Positions 7,300 through 18,249 are shown, numbered from the stretch's first letter. The stretch: 20,247 nucleotides of DNA from Gracilaria domingensis (GCA_022539475.1 VCMS01000532.1:1-20247); one strand, 5' to 3'. Numbers and translations are program-made. Notes: generated by a model from the sequence alone, not told the origin.

Positions 7300-10200
7300 A
7301 AGGAGGTTCAGGAGCTTCACATGGCATCTATGCGGTGAAGTCGGCAGCAGTAAAGGTGAAAGGCCGTTCGGAGAGCCAAGGATATGTTGCAATGGCGTGG
7401 GCCTCGTTAACACGCCACAATGGCTGCAAGTGGTGATAGAGCCAAGGGTCAGTGATGATGGAGAATGTAGGTGTCAACAGGCGATTGAAGAGAGAATAAG
7501 AGAAGAACGGCCTGTACGTCAGAATTTTAGGAGGACAAGAGGCAGTGGAGGAACAGAAGGTCCTCGTATCGATGATTGTTTCGACAGAAGGTGAGAACTG
7601 CGGATGACAATGCGGGAGAGTGAAACCGAGGATTGGCGCCATGTGAGGGCCGAACCTAGAGCTCGACCTGGGGATAAGGGAGATACCCAGAGCGGCTGCG
7701 GAACAGAAGTAACAGTTATGAGTGGTCTGAGAAAAGTGAAGAGGAACGGAGAAATGAATGAAGGTGTGTCTCTCGTGGCCAAGAAACGGCAGTGGAAGAA
7801 AGGAGCGGGAGTCCCCACGACGCAGTAGATATGTCGCAGTGACGTCGGAGGACAAGGATGAACGTGAAGGCGACGACAGACGTGGAACACGGCCGCAAAA
7901 TGCAACGATATGGGGCTCCATCGAAGGCAGGCCATGATTCCGTCCTCATATTGGTTCCAGAGCACAAAGGAAGAGAGAAGACGTAAAAGCGGAGATATAT
8001 GACCCGACACCATCGGTGAGTACAGGAAAGACGGTTCAAGTCAGGTCAGAAGAAGGACGGAACCGATGGGAAATGGTAAATAGAAGCTGGTGGGGAACGA
8101 TCGGCAACCTGTCATAGCAAATCGCCCTGTAGAGGTAGTACTGGATTACGGATAAAGGAGGATGCTTTGATCGTGGTGCCTTTTTGTCAGCTTGGTGAGG
8201 GTGTTTCCCTGGCATTGGTGCATTCTCATGGGACAGAAGATGAAGTGAATCCCTACTCAGCGATAACGAGCCTTTTGGAAAAGATCGGGAACTAGAAGGA
8301 GATCTGTATGGGTAGCAGAGTGAGGACAGCAAGATCTGAAAAATGAGCGTGACGACATGCTCAGAGAAGAACACAAGTGAGCAAACTGGAGGGTTAAGGT
8401 CAAGAGAGAGCAAGAGGTTTCTATACAGCTCTTTGAGAGAGGCTCTCAGCGTGGAGGGAAAAGGAACGAACGTGACAAGGGGATCGAAGAGTCGAGGAAG
8501 ACGGTCAGACATGACAGTGACGGACGAGTTGTGTTGGTGTGTGCGAGACGGCGTCTATTGAACTCCCATAGCTACGCGTCAGATTACGCCAAAGACGAGA
8601 CAAGAAGATGCTTATGCGCGTCGTGATGAGTTATAAGCCGGCAAAGGAACTGGGGTTCAACCGGAAGTGAGACAGTTGGGCAACCTTGAGAAGACGAAAG
8701 TGTGCTGGTTGTTTGATTGGGCAAGGAGATAGATGCCACGAGGTGCCCAATGGATTGTTGCCATGGAAGGAGGGCGGGTACTATCGGCCATCCGTGACGT
8801 GGTGAAGGCGAATCCAATGATTAGTTTCGATTGCACAAACGTTTGTTGGCGAGCGGGAGGTAGATGGAGACCCACGTTCGGAAATCTATTCTCGAGGAAT
8901 GAAAGATGGCAGAATGACTGGTGTTTGAAACCAGTTACGCACGACATGTTATGTTTGCGACGATTAGGTGGTTGGAAACAGAGCTTTAAGTGGATGCAAG
9001 TAGCGGTGTTGCGAAAACGCCATTTGTCGAGAGAGAGTTATTTGATCGGGACTAGGTTGACGAACATGACTATGTGGACCACGATACAAAATGATGAAAT
9101 GGAGCGCAGACAAACAGTATGAAAATACAAACCAGAGGAGGTACGGTTGAAAAACGTCCTACGCGAAGATACAAATCGGATGTGAGATTCTGGCTTCGTC
9201 GTGGAAGAACTCAGAAGGTAGAGAGATATACCGTTATCTCGGGCTTTACAACTCCACTAATCATGTGACAACGCGGAAGATGCAATCCATGTGAAACTTG
9301 CTTTTGTTCGGAATACGAGCCTGAGCTTGGAGGTGCTGCGGTGAGCTTCATCGATGGGCCTAGGGGACGATTTTACAACAAGACTTGCATGGGGGGCGAA
9401 AAAAGAAGGGAGAAGGGGAATATCCGAAGAGAGGATCGCAGTGGATGGAACGCAAGTTAGCATCTGGTCACCGGTCTTGAGGTGCCTGGATTGGCGCCGT
9501 TTGTTCGTCGCGAGCATTGAGTCTGAACGAGGCCGAGAGGGTTTGGTAGAGCATGCAAGTGTTGTGTCTCGCCAACTTGTTAGGGAATATCTACCACTGG
9601 CACTGTGGAGTATAGCTGAAGGACCGTGAAGGCGTCCGCATGCAGCAGAGTTATCCAATCAGGTTCAAAATGGTCCAATCGAATGCTGAAGATGCGCTGG
9701 CGCAATGGAAATGAGACCGGTGGGACTGTGGTTTTACTGGGATTGTCCGTCGATAAAGGAAAATGTCCTTGCCCTGTCGCGAGAAGGAGTGTGTTATGGA
9801 GAGATCTCTGAGAAGCTCGAGCTGGTACTGGAATTGCCTATGCTTGGATGCTGCATGTCGGGAGGACTCGTACATGTTCTAACCGAAATAGTACTTGAGA
9901 GAGGGATGAATGAGGGACTAAGGTCTTGTGCAAGAAGGATCACATGAGGGAATTGGATTATGAACGTCACTAATGATTAGTGGGTTTACGTGTTACGTGG
10001 AAAGTTTGGTGATTGGAGGTGTGTAGTGAGCACGAGGCTCGGGGCATTGCGATAGAATCTCATGTTATGGTAGAATCGAGGTGGAATCTTCCAGTGCCAA
10101 TGGGGAGGGAAAAAGGGGCGTCGCGGGATAGTTTTGTCGGAGGGATGTGTTAGCGACGCCTTTGATCGAAGAGAATGGGACGAGACCGAACCATGGGGTA

Positions 10201-11291
10201 TACAGATGCAGTTGTGACGCGTTTTAAGAATTGGGAGGTTGTGCAATGTGGCTGATCTTGCTCGTGCATGGCCGTGGGCCTCAGCGGAGGGAAATGGCAG
10301 TTCAAGGATTCGTCAATGTTAGTCCAAGCGCTCCGTTACCGTCGAAGGAAGGAACAGAAGGCAAATTCATGAATATCGAATTGCTTTGTGTTATCAATTG
10401 TCTGCTTAAAGAGCGAACCAGGGCAACGAACTTTGCATACCCATCTGCGGTCGGTGCAAGTGCACGAAACCGCGGGAGGAGGAGTTCCATTTTAACACAG
10501 GCACGGTAGAGAATTTTGGGGGACATTGGGAAGGGCGCGAAGAAGTGTTGCGAAAAATAGTTCACACAAAGGAGACCTCCGGCTTTCGACAGTCTAAAAG
10601 TGCATTCTGAAAGTGAGATCGGTAGTCATAGCCAGCGAAGTCGGGCAGATCAGAAAAAATGTACAAGCGGAGTTAACGGACGAGTGATTTCTGAATGTCA
10701 TGGGGTGTTGTCCAACGGTTATGAAGAGTTTCTGAAGCTTAGGGTACGGTGAAGTGAAGAGAGGGCGTCGCGAGAGATTATGGTTGATGTAACTGCAATG
10801 ATGATGAGTTTTGGAGAAAAATCTGTGAGAGCAGATGGACGGGACGTTTGGATGGGAGCGCGGTAGATACTTGTCGTCCGTGATGATGTCGACAGAGGGA
10901 GAAGTGACTACGCATACACGAACCATGAGGGACACCGTTGCGACTAACGAGACTTTGGGACGAGTTGGTAAGACATGGAGAAGTGTTTCCTTACGAAAAG
11001 AAAAAGTCCCTTGCGACTCTTTGGTTGAGTCTACTGTATCCTTATAGACGCAGGTTGAATCCTTCTGCGAGAGGTAGACGGGGCGGTAGTGGTGGTCTTG
11101 AAAAGGGAGAGTAGCGCGTGCTCGTACACAACCTGCATCAACCCGAAATGGAGGCCCTCGTATCGTAGACGATGCGGTATTGTCTGGCCGAATGCATAGC
11201 ATCAGATAAACAGAAGTAGCGCAAGAGATTTGAGAGTACGAAAGGTTGGTGCTAAAGCATTGAGACAAAAAACATAGAGAACAGATTTTGG

Positions 11292-11302
11292 ATATATATA
11301 TA
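11292..11302. repeat. Short AT microsatellite
   Basis: A run of alternating A and T (atatatatata) within otherwise mixed sequence. It is of a size that arises commonly. Confidence 0.8.
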
Positions 11303-11664
11303 CATTCGATAGTTCTTGAATGAGAGTCGTCCCCTCCAGGCGTAGGGCGCTATAGTGCCATTCTGGGCATGCGATTAAGCAGATAGGTCGGACAGTAACG
11401 TTAATTAGACCGAAAAGATCGACAAGAGGATAGAGCGGGTGAAATGGTATGAATTATATGGGGCGGGGATACTTCACACAAGAGCAGCGAGGTACGAGAG
11501 AGAAAGTAGCCACCAGAGAAGAATAGAAGAGAAGACATGTCAGGCGCGAAGTCGCTTTGTTCTATCTAAGGCATGCCTCCGATTCCGTCAGTGTGAAGAA
11601 GCCGTTGAAGAGACTTACCGCTTTTGTGGTCGAGAAGTCAAATAATGAAGCCCTGGAGCCGGAA

Positions 11665-11724
11665 ACGAGCGTTCGCTCGTCCACGAACTCACGCGCCCTG
11701 AGAAGTAACATCGCGCGTGAGCTC
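11665..11724. repeat. Two adjacent short hairpins
   Basis: 11665-11680 (acgagcgttcgctcgt) is a 7-bp stem with a TT loop. Immediately after, 11685-11696 (gaactcacgcgc) pairs with 11713-11724 (gcgcgtgagctc) in 11 of 12 positions around a 16-nt loop. Because of this symmetry both strands have overlapping open frames here (11557-11871 plus, 11562-11789 minus), which I treat as artefacts. The role is unknown. Confidence 0.75.
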
Positions 11725-12015
11725 ACACGCTCTCGTAGTTCTGATGGAATCCGAAACGACCTGGCAGGATCCTTGAAGCCCCACGACATAAGAGTGAGAG
11801 AATCGGACTTTTCAGGCGTTCGATTTGTGGCGAGTTTGATGAGTTTAGAGATGCCAGGTGAAAGTTGGTGAAGGGGACATGATAGAAATACAAGGGTGGA
11901 AGTGAGATGTTGAGAAGAAAGAGTAGATATATATCAGAGAGAAACTTGTATGGAGAGAGAGAAGAGTTAGAGAGATTATAGAAGAATATCTGCAACTTCT
12001 TCATTTGAGGTTTCC

Positions 12016-12034
12016 ATATATATATAGAGAGAGA
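12016..12034. repeat. AT then GA microsatellite
   Basis: A run of alternating AT is followed directly by GA repeats. Similar AT/GA-rich patches occur just upstream (about 11925-11975: gatatatatcagagag and ggagagagagaag), so 11.9-12.05 kb is a low-complexity patch. Confidence 0.8.
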
Positions 12035-14672
12035 AAACCCGTGGTCTAAGTTAAGAGAAGAGGAGAGCAACGAATCTGCCGTCGAGAAGTAGGCAATCAT
12101 TCTTGGTATTCATCTGGTTAGCAGATAGTGAGAAGGAGGTAATCGACTCTATGAGAATGTTGGTGAGGTTGAGTATATTTGTAACGGGGGAGGCCACCGG
12201 TGGGCAGGCGTCTGCTTGGACTTGTGCCCATGAGATATGAAGAGAGAGATTATCGGATGTCCTATGACAGGCTTGGGATGTCAGCGCCTGTAGTTGGACG
12301 ATGAACTGATGGCATTGACGAGAGGATCCTTTCGCGTCGCGGCCGTAAGGGAAAACGGCTTCATACCCGATATGATACAGAGGTTTGAGGCATGGTTTCT
12401 AGGGACTCCTGGACGAGCTGGTCATGCGCACAATGCGGGGTCACGACTGGGAGGTTGAGGGAGCGACTCTCGCAAGGAATCTGTGTCAGTGGAGGACGAA
12501 AAGTCGAGGTGAAGGAATGTGGGGTATGGTATCCGAACGAGTGTTAGTTCTGCGTGATGCCACTTTTGGGGAAGGCGTCATTGAAATTGAGGAGGGTGAT
12601 GTGCAAGTAGGATACGACGTAAGCGAAGAACTTTTCAAAGAGGAAGACTTGTCCTGAATATGAGTATGAACGATGGCGACGAACGAAGTCTGTTGCCCGG
12701 TGATTGAGCTGGGATCGTGTGCCAGATGACGTCGGGGTCCGGAGAATGCATGATATGCCTCTTGGATAGTCGGGACGACATGGGGCCAAGTTCCGCAAGC
12801 CATAGGGTGTGCGATTGCGGTTAGTTCCTGTTCTTGAAGCTTAGTTTGGACTGGGAATGAAAGAAGGAGTTGCTGTGGGATGCGAGAAAAGTTGTTGTAG
12901 AGAAACCTGACGGGGTCCCTGAGGTATGATGGGTGGCGGAGTAAGTTATGGTTTTTTGTGTCGATGGATGATAGGTTGATGGTGAACCCAATCGGAGCTG
13001 CACTGTTTTTTCGCAGAGATTTTGGAGTGCAGTTCAGACATTCGGCAAGCGGAAGTGTGGAGGTCTGGGAAGAGGGAAGAGGGGAAAGGTGGATTGCCTG
13101 TAAATGTTGATGAGCTCGTACAGCAGACGCTTTCCGAGTTTTGTGGCGATCGGAGGATTATATGGGTGACGAGGTTGAGTGGGATTGGTGCTTAGTTCTG
13201 TGAGGAGTGGAGAGGGGGAGAAGGCGTTACCGATGACGCCTGTGGAAGGGGACTGGCGAGCGAGTTGGTGATGCGGGCTGCGTATCTGTGGCTGCGTCCG
13301 GATGAGCGTAGGGAGAGAGCAAGCTGTTCCTGGAGATAAGGGTCGTCGTCTGCGAGTTGCTAACGTTAATCATTGGCGGAGGCGGTTTAGAGGGGGGGAA
13401 GGAAGGGGGTTCGTGTTGTTGAGGTCTGCGGAGCGCTTGGTTCTGGAGGGACAGTGGGATTTCGAAGAAGGTGTTGGGCGTGAGAAAGGGTTTTGGGTCA
13501 GTCCTTGTGTCTGCATCGCTTCTGATGCTGGGCGAGAGAGGCGAGGGACTGTGTATGGAATGAGCAGCGGGGGAAACACAGTTGTGCATGCTGGGTGAGA
13601 GGGTATGAAAGTAGTGAGGGAAGTTGCTTGCAGAGGGAGGTCGGTGGTGATGGTGCGGCGCAGAATCTTGGAGCACCCAGCAGGGGAGAGTATAAAGTGT
13701 GTTTATAAGCGCACCACATCCACCGTGGCACGTGAGTGCGTTTACTGTACCTTTCTGCATGTTGTAGTGTGGGGAGGATTTCGAACTTTCTCTGAACACA
13801 ACTTTTCAAAATTTTCGGCGGACGGCGCATTATAACGCGGCCGGCGATGATTGACGTACAGTGTGGCTTGCGATTGAAGTTCTTCTTCTGGTGAGCTTCG
13901 TGGCGTTGCCTCTGGCCTGGTCCCTGGAGTGTGAAACGTGCGAAGACAGGTACGTCCGACGGCGTAAATGTTTTGATATGGCGAATAAGCGCGACTACTG
14001 ACGCAGTGTTTTTTGCGCGCGGTCGGCTGTGTGCGAGAATGAAGCGCGACAGCGTTACAAATGAACGCGCGTGCGGAATCTTTGGTTGGAACCGGGTAGT
14101 TAGGCGTTTTTTATTGTTTGGGATGCGTACTGAATGGGTTCAACTGTAAGTGAGACGCTTTTGATGCTGATCGGGTGGTTGCCGAAGTCTAAGACTGAGT
14201 CGGCGAACGCGTTACGGTGTTTTGCGAGATTCGCACGGAGAGGAAGTTTGGAAGCAGGTTAGCGTGAATGTCTTGAGCGGTAGCGGGGCCTATCGGGTAA
14301 AGTTTGAGAGAGCTGTTTTGTCTCGCGAACTTTTGCACCTGTGAATGCTAACTGGGAGTTCATGTTGGTATTGGCGTATGCGTAGGGCTTTTGAGACAGT
14401 TATGTGATGCGTGTTATGCGTCGAGGGTGATTGGTGAGGGTACTGTGCGGGACACGATGGTAATAGGTAAGATGAGTTGTTCATTTCGGAGAATGAGTTT
14501 CAGAAGAGACCGAAGAGGTGTAGCTACGGGATATGTGATGCGCGGCGGGGGCTGTTTGAGCGAGAATGAGGAGCGATAGGATTCATGGAGTTATAGGTGC
14601 GGGATATGTTGCGATTGGAAGTGCGACATGTGGGATTGGGTGGCGGAATGCGAGGTGGTTTTAACTTGCAAG

Positions 14673-14755
14673 CCACTTCACATCAAGAACAGTTTGCACA
14701 TAGGAAACGAAGTTCGTGTTCCTATGTGTAACGTGTTTTTTTGAGGTGAAAGTGG
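14673..14755 (+). repeat. Imperfect 83-nt hairpin 1
   Basis: The left arm 14673-14711 and right arm 14713-14755 are imperfect reverse complements. The inner part cacataggaa...ttcctatgtg is exact over 10 pairs, then one bulged base, then ACGAA/TTCGT near the tip. The outer part pairs ccacttcacatcaag with a cttgaggtgaaagtgg-like arm with a few mismatches. The loop is very small, so it resembles a decayed palindrome or miniature foldback element as much as an RNA precursor. Confidence 0.8.
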
Positions 14756-14832
14756 AATAAAGAGAATGGTTACGGATGTGGCTGGGTGGTTGGGTTTCTA
14801 GCGGAACATCGATGCTAATGATCCCCCCCTGG

Positions 14833-14943
14833 ACTCTGACGAACAAGAGTTTGGGTCATGGAAAGAATGATTACCTCAACGGGAGCGCCTTCCAGTAACT
14901 GCATTCTGTTGCCATTAATGCCAAATTCTTGTTCGTTCAGAGT
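14833..14943 (+). repeat. Imperfect 111-nt hairpin 2, microRNA-precursor-like
   Basis: The outer stem pairs 14833-14854 with 14921-14943: 21 of 22 positions match apart from one bulged base. The single substitution would be a G-U wobble in plus-strand RNA. The inner stem pairs 14858-14874 with 14895-14915 with several bulges. A loop of about 20 nt (14875-14894) closes it. The size, bulged stem and open loop are those of a microRNA-type precursor. No expression evidence is available from sequence. Confidence 0.8.
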
Positions 14944-15600
14944 TGGTGTGGAATGGAAAGGTAACCTGCGTCGGGGTAGAGTAGCGAGAGATGTTTTTTG
15001 TTCGAGTATCTGATAAGAATGCTAACTGGTTACGTTTTTAATGTGTATGTGCAGGGATGTTTCGGGACAGTTGATTCGGTGTTTTGCGAGGCTATTGGTG
15101 AGGTAGGGAACACAAATGGTAAGTAGTAAGTGTGCAATTTGGGAAAGTTCTCGAAAACGATGATGAAAGAGTATCTAGACGAGTATTTTGACTGGGATGT
15201 GTTCCTGTGCATCGGTGCAGGTGCGTTGGATTTGGCAATGGATCGGTGGCGGTGCTGTTTTGGAAATTGACTGAGCGAGTTTGCCAGATGGTATTTTTCG
15301 CAGGGAGTTGGGGAGATGAAGATGGGCGAAGAATGTTGAGTGTAAGGGTGTGGTTTTATTTCCATATATGAGGATGGACGAGGAGCTAGCGCAACAGAAA
15401 ACTAACCAAGGGGACTGTCTACATTGGAGGGCAAGGAGAGATTTTCAAGGGTATCTATTCGGGTGAGTTTCGACTGCGTAATTGTCTTGCCAATGATACA
15501 GGGCTTCTTTGTGGATGCTCAAATGGATTTCTCGGGGGGTGAGAAGTAGGGTGGAGATGTGTACGATGACGCGGTTTGGACCTTTTTTTTTTTCCAAGAT

Positions 15601-15655
15601 TGTTTTTTGGGTGCTATACCTTGCATGAACCTGCAATACTAGCACTTCAATAACA
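15601..15655 (+). repeat. Imperfect 55-nt hairpin 3
   Basis: 15601-15625 pairs with 15632-15655 around a 6-nt loop (tgaacc). The core is gtgcta paired with tagcac plus ttgca paired with tgcaa, and TGTT/AACA closes the base. Several non-matching positions become G-U pairs in plus-strand RNA. A T run (15582-15594) lies just upstream. It is weaker than hairpin 2. Confidence 0.6.
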
Positions 15656-15931
15656 TTCATATTCTGCTCGTTGGAACTTCGCACCGTGCTTTCGGACCGA
15701 TGGCTCTTTTGGACACCGATGGAACGCGGTGAAGTACTGAAGGTGAACTAGCAGAAATGGAAGTTAGTTTCTGAAGATCTAGCAAACTTTCATATTTCTT
15801 AGAATAGCCGTCGGTAGTTTGAAATAGTCAAGCTAGTAAGTTCCACGGTTCAAAACACCATACCTGGTAGAATTGGCGTAGTTAGGTAGTCTCTCTAAGC
15901 GGTTCTCTTCTTCTCCCTTTCAAAACTTCCA

Positions 15932-16222
15932 CTAATCGCATATGTTAACATAGTAAAATACTAGCGGATTGTTTTTTTCCTGCAGACGTTTTTGGACTTG
16001 TAAGACTAGCCCACCGACACTGCCGGAAACACGGACGTGCCTCCCACGAGCATGTTCCGGTTCGAGATCCATACTATGCAGGAAGGGGTGGCCATCGTCG
16101 AAAGGTACCCGACGTGGAACTATCGACAGAGGGCGAGGTTTTGTGTCGGCGATGTCTAGCGCCCCGACAACAGTGGAGTGGGATGCTACACCGACATCAG
16201 TCTGACAGTGCGGGAAGATGTT
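15932..16222 (-). pseudogene. Coding-looking minus-strand fragment without a start codon
   Basis: A stop-bounded frame of 96 codons ends at TAG 15932-15934. It reads HSTVVGALDIADTKPRPLS, then VPFDDGHPFLHSMDLEPEH, then RVSGSVGGLVLQVQKRLQE, and its balanced composition looks like real protein. The only ATG is at residue 51, so it is either an exon, a fragment or a frame-shifted relic. A second fragment upstream (about 16267-16420, HVARRLHQLSERPVLEWEQ) sits in another minus frame and may belong to the same broken gene. A purine-rich run (aaagggagaagaagagaa, minus strand, 15920-15903) follows the stop. The family is not recognised. Confidence 0.3.
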
Positions 16223-16693
16223 TTATGCCCTCTAGTGATATCGGGTCCGAACGGCAACGGAATCACCTATTGTGTTCCGCGCGTAAGGTCGTGATAACCC
16301 GTTTTGCATAGGGCGACTGTTCCCACTCAAGGACGGGTCGCTCAGAGAGCTGGTGCAACCTACGAGCCACATGCGCCCACGTCCGTACATGAGGGGGCTG
16401 CTTCGGACTGTAGGCTAGCGTTTAACCAAGCGGAAAGCGTGTCATAATGTAGAGCGCGCAGTAATCGCGGTTTACGATAGAACTCTTATTCGGACAGTGA
16501 CGAACCTGTTCTAGTTTCGCCGAGGTTGCTCGCCCCGCATTCGGAATGAAACGCTTTTGCCGCAGGAGATGATGAGTAGCCAGATATTACAAGGGCCAGT
16601 GGAGGGGCTGAGAGACATTGAGTTACAACGGCCCGTATCTGGCTGGAGCGTGCTCCCGAAGGGCACGGTCCCTTGTTGGATCAGCGGGGCAGA

Positions 16694-17059
16694 ATGCCAT
16701 CCGGTCTGGATAAGGAAAATCGCTCCAGGAAAGCACCAAAACCTCGAGAAGTTGATTTGTCAGAGATACGTACTGCGGATAGCCAGCAGCCGCTCAGCAA
16801 ACGGCGGTGTAATAGCCCTCAATCAGCGGGTGCAGCCGACGCTTGCTACTCCCTCGCAGAGCCTATCGAAAGAGCTAGAAGCTACCCTGATTCATCACGA
16901 ATCCTCAGAAAACGGTCTAGGCCACAATGGAGATCGCTTAAGCGCAAAAGGCGAAATTCTAATGGCGCATTCCAGCAAGAGTTGATGCGCCCAGTTGAGG
17001 GAGGTTGCGATGCTTCTCTTCATTCGCCCATCGGATCCTTCCAGACACCGCACGGCTAA
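16694..17059 (+). CDS. Small basic ORF, function unknown
   Basis: A 121-codon plus frame from ATG 16694 (the frame is open from a TTG at 16673). It is rich in Ser, Arg, Lys and Pro, with two basic clusters that could act as nuclear localisation signals: SKRRCNSP and LRKRSRPQWRSLKRKRR. An overlapping plus frame (16557-16985) is also open, so only one of them, or neither, is real. It may equally be a remnant of the retroelement-related sequence around it. No domain is recognised. Confidence 0.25.
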   Translation: MPSGLDKENRSRKAPKPREVDLSEIRTADSQQPLSKRRCNSPQSAGAADACYSLAEPIERARSYPDSSRILRKRSRPQWRSLKRKRRNSNGAFQQELMRPVEGGCDASLHSPIGSFQTPHG

Positions 17060-18249
17060 GCAGCGAGTCCTAACAGAAAGCGCGGGGTGAAGAAAGGGTT
17101 GGTGCAAGCGTCCTAAGGTGGTGAAGGGAATGGTTCAGACCACGAATCTATGTTCCTTCCAGAGGTCGATTCCAACAGAAAGTGTTTCAGCTTCTTTCCG
17201 CTGTGGCACAGTGGACCAGCGGTCACAGTCCGCTGCCATGTCGGAGCCAATTTGGGTCAGCCGGTTGCCACGGCCAACACATTGTCCAGCCTCCTGCTAC
17301 TGTGGGCCGTAATTGTGCGACTTCTCCATTGGTGTACGAAGCACTGCGAAGGTAAAGTGCGCAAGAGCCATCGGTTGATCATCAAATAAAGGTATTGGTA
17401 GAGTTTTTGAACAGTGCCAACGGTTCCTGCGGTGCTTTCTACGCGGCCCAGTTTTGGTGCGCAGTCCTCGAAATCGTTTAATTTGGCTGGAATCAGCGTA
17501 TTACTAGAGATTCCGAATCGCGGTGTCCGTTGCGTCTGTGCGTGGCACAAGAAGAGCATAAGCAGCCAGGCTTTCTTCTCTTTTCGGGCCGAAATACCCG
17601 CCTGGCAAGGGCTGTTTCAGAAAAATTGTTGCAATTGGTGTAGACGTTAATGGCGGCTTCGAGCGCGGCGTTGGCAACCCGCGGGCGCGAGCTGTAAACA
17701 AGTCCAGATGATTGGCGCGTTAGCATAGTAACCAATTGAGGTACAAGTTGAGTGCGGACAGCGAGAAATTCCGCTAAGTGTGATTGACTTCGTGAGATCG
17801 CTTCATCGTGGACAAAGTGGCTACTGTTCTTACGGGTCATGACGCCCCCTCACTTTAGAAGGCGCGGCTCCACATGCGCCCCCCCTGTTTTCTTCCCAAA
17901 ACCGTCGGATAAAGTTCGCCGGGATTGTCCTACCTTGGCTCCATTAATCCAATACTCCGGTGGATAAGCCGGTACCCAGGACCTATATAAGATGTGAGCA
18001 TTAACCGGACGCTGCGTCATCGATACTGCACGGAGAAAATGTGGTCAACCACGTACTCCTAGTGTAGAACCTCTTCTGGAGAGGCAATCGCTCTTTATCG
18101 AAAGGGCAACTTTGGAGGAGGGCGGAGCGGTCAGCTTAGCAGAAGGCTATCGGTATCGCAATCAAGGAGCCAATCAGACCAAAGGTTCAAATGCGCACCT
18201 GCCAGGAAAGGTTCCATCTCGCATCCATCACTGGGCGTAGCACTGGAGT
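17060..18249. other. Unassigned stretch, possibly retroelement 3' end or LTR
   Basis: Mixed-frame minus ORFs (17493-17840, 17257-17559) have no recognisable domain. On the minus strand, purine runs (17898-17880, then about 17856-17845) precede the string GTCATGACCC at 17843. That resembles a polypurine tract followed by an LTR start in the orientation of the decayed Ty3/gypsy element. A possible opposite end, TGTCAT, is at 16440. The match is weak and no second LTR copy is in the window to test it. Confidence 0.2.
17984..17990 (+). promoter_or_regulatory. TATA-box-like sequence
   Basis: The string cctatataagatg contains a consensus TATATAA in an otherwise gene-free stretch with C-rich sequence about 100 bases upstream. 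It is nearly symmetric, so it could serve either strand (LTR promoter or other). No downstream gene supports it. Confidence 0.2.

Larger units (their letters stand above)
7300..15690 (+). other. Long ORF-poor tract with strong plus-strand G excess
   Basis: From about 7.3 to 15.7 kb the plus strand is consistently rich in G and poor in C. Counts by eye for three 60-base blocks: 8461-8520 has G22 C9 A23 T6; 13381-13440 has G32 C6 A8 T14; 15241-15300 has G21 C8 A10 T21. The left part is also A-rich over T in places, while the right part is T-rich. Minus-strand frames of 150-220 codons (7328-7921, 8036-8512, 10594-11268, 13227-13799) are dominated by Ser, Pro, Leu, Phe, His and Thr, as expected from pyrimidine-rich DNA, and show no domain. 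I see no tRNA or rRNA. Hairpins at 11665-11724 and at 14673-15655 are listed separately. The edges are approximate. A long plus-strand non-coding transcript or an old repeat array could explain it. Confidence 0.5.

Noticed and set aside
7328..7921. Minus-strand ORF of 197 codons
   Set aside because: Composition (Ser, Pro, Leu, Phe, His, Thr) is what pyrimidine-rich DNA gives. No domain, and several frames overlap in the same place.
8733..9122. Plus-strand ORF of 129 codons, Trp- and Arg-rich
   Set aside because: Considered because it is the longest plus ORF in the skewed tract, but it has no recognisable domain or supporting neighbour.
10594..11268. Minus-strand ORF of 224 codons, the longest ATG-started ORF in the window
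   Set aside because: Lies in the G-skewed tract where minus-strand stops are rare. No motif, signal or membrane pattern that I could recognise.
12424..12657. Plus-strand ORF of 77 codons with an acidic C-terminus
   Set aside because: Short, unsupported by motifs, and overlapped by minus-strand frames.
13227..13799. Minus-strand ORF of 190 codons rich in Pro, Ser and His
   Set aside because: Direct reflection of the G-richest part of the plus strand; low-complexity product.
14215..15090. Repeated 13-14-mers (gaatgctaactgg at 14343 and 15017; cggtgttttgcgag at 14215 and 15077)
   Set aside because: Spacings differ (674 and 862) and flanks do not match; expected by chance in 20 kb of skewed sequence.
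15950..15985. Intron 3' splice-site-like sequence on the plus strand (tactagc, T run, cctgcag)
   Set aside because: No plausible exon or donor on the plus strand; the better reading here is a minus-strand frame.
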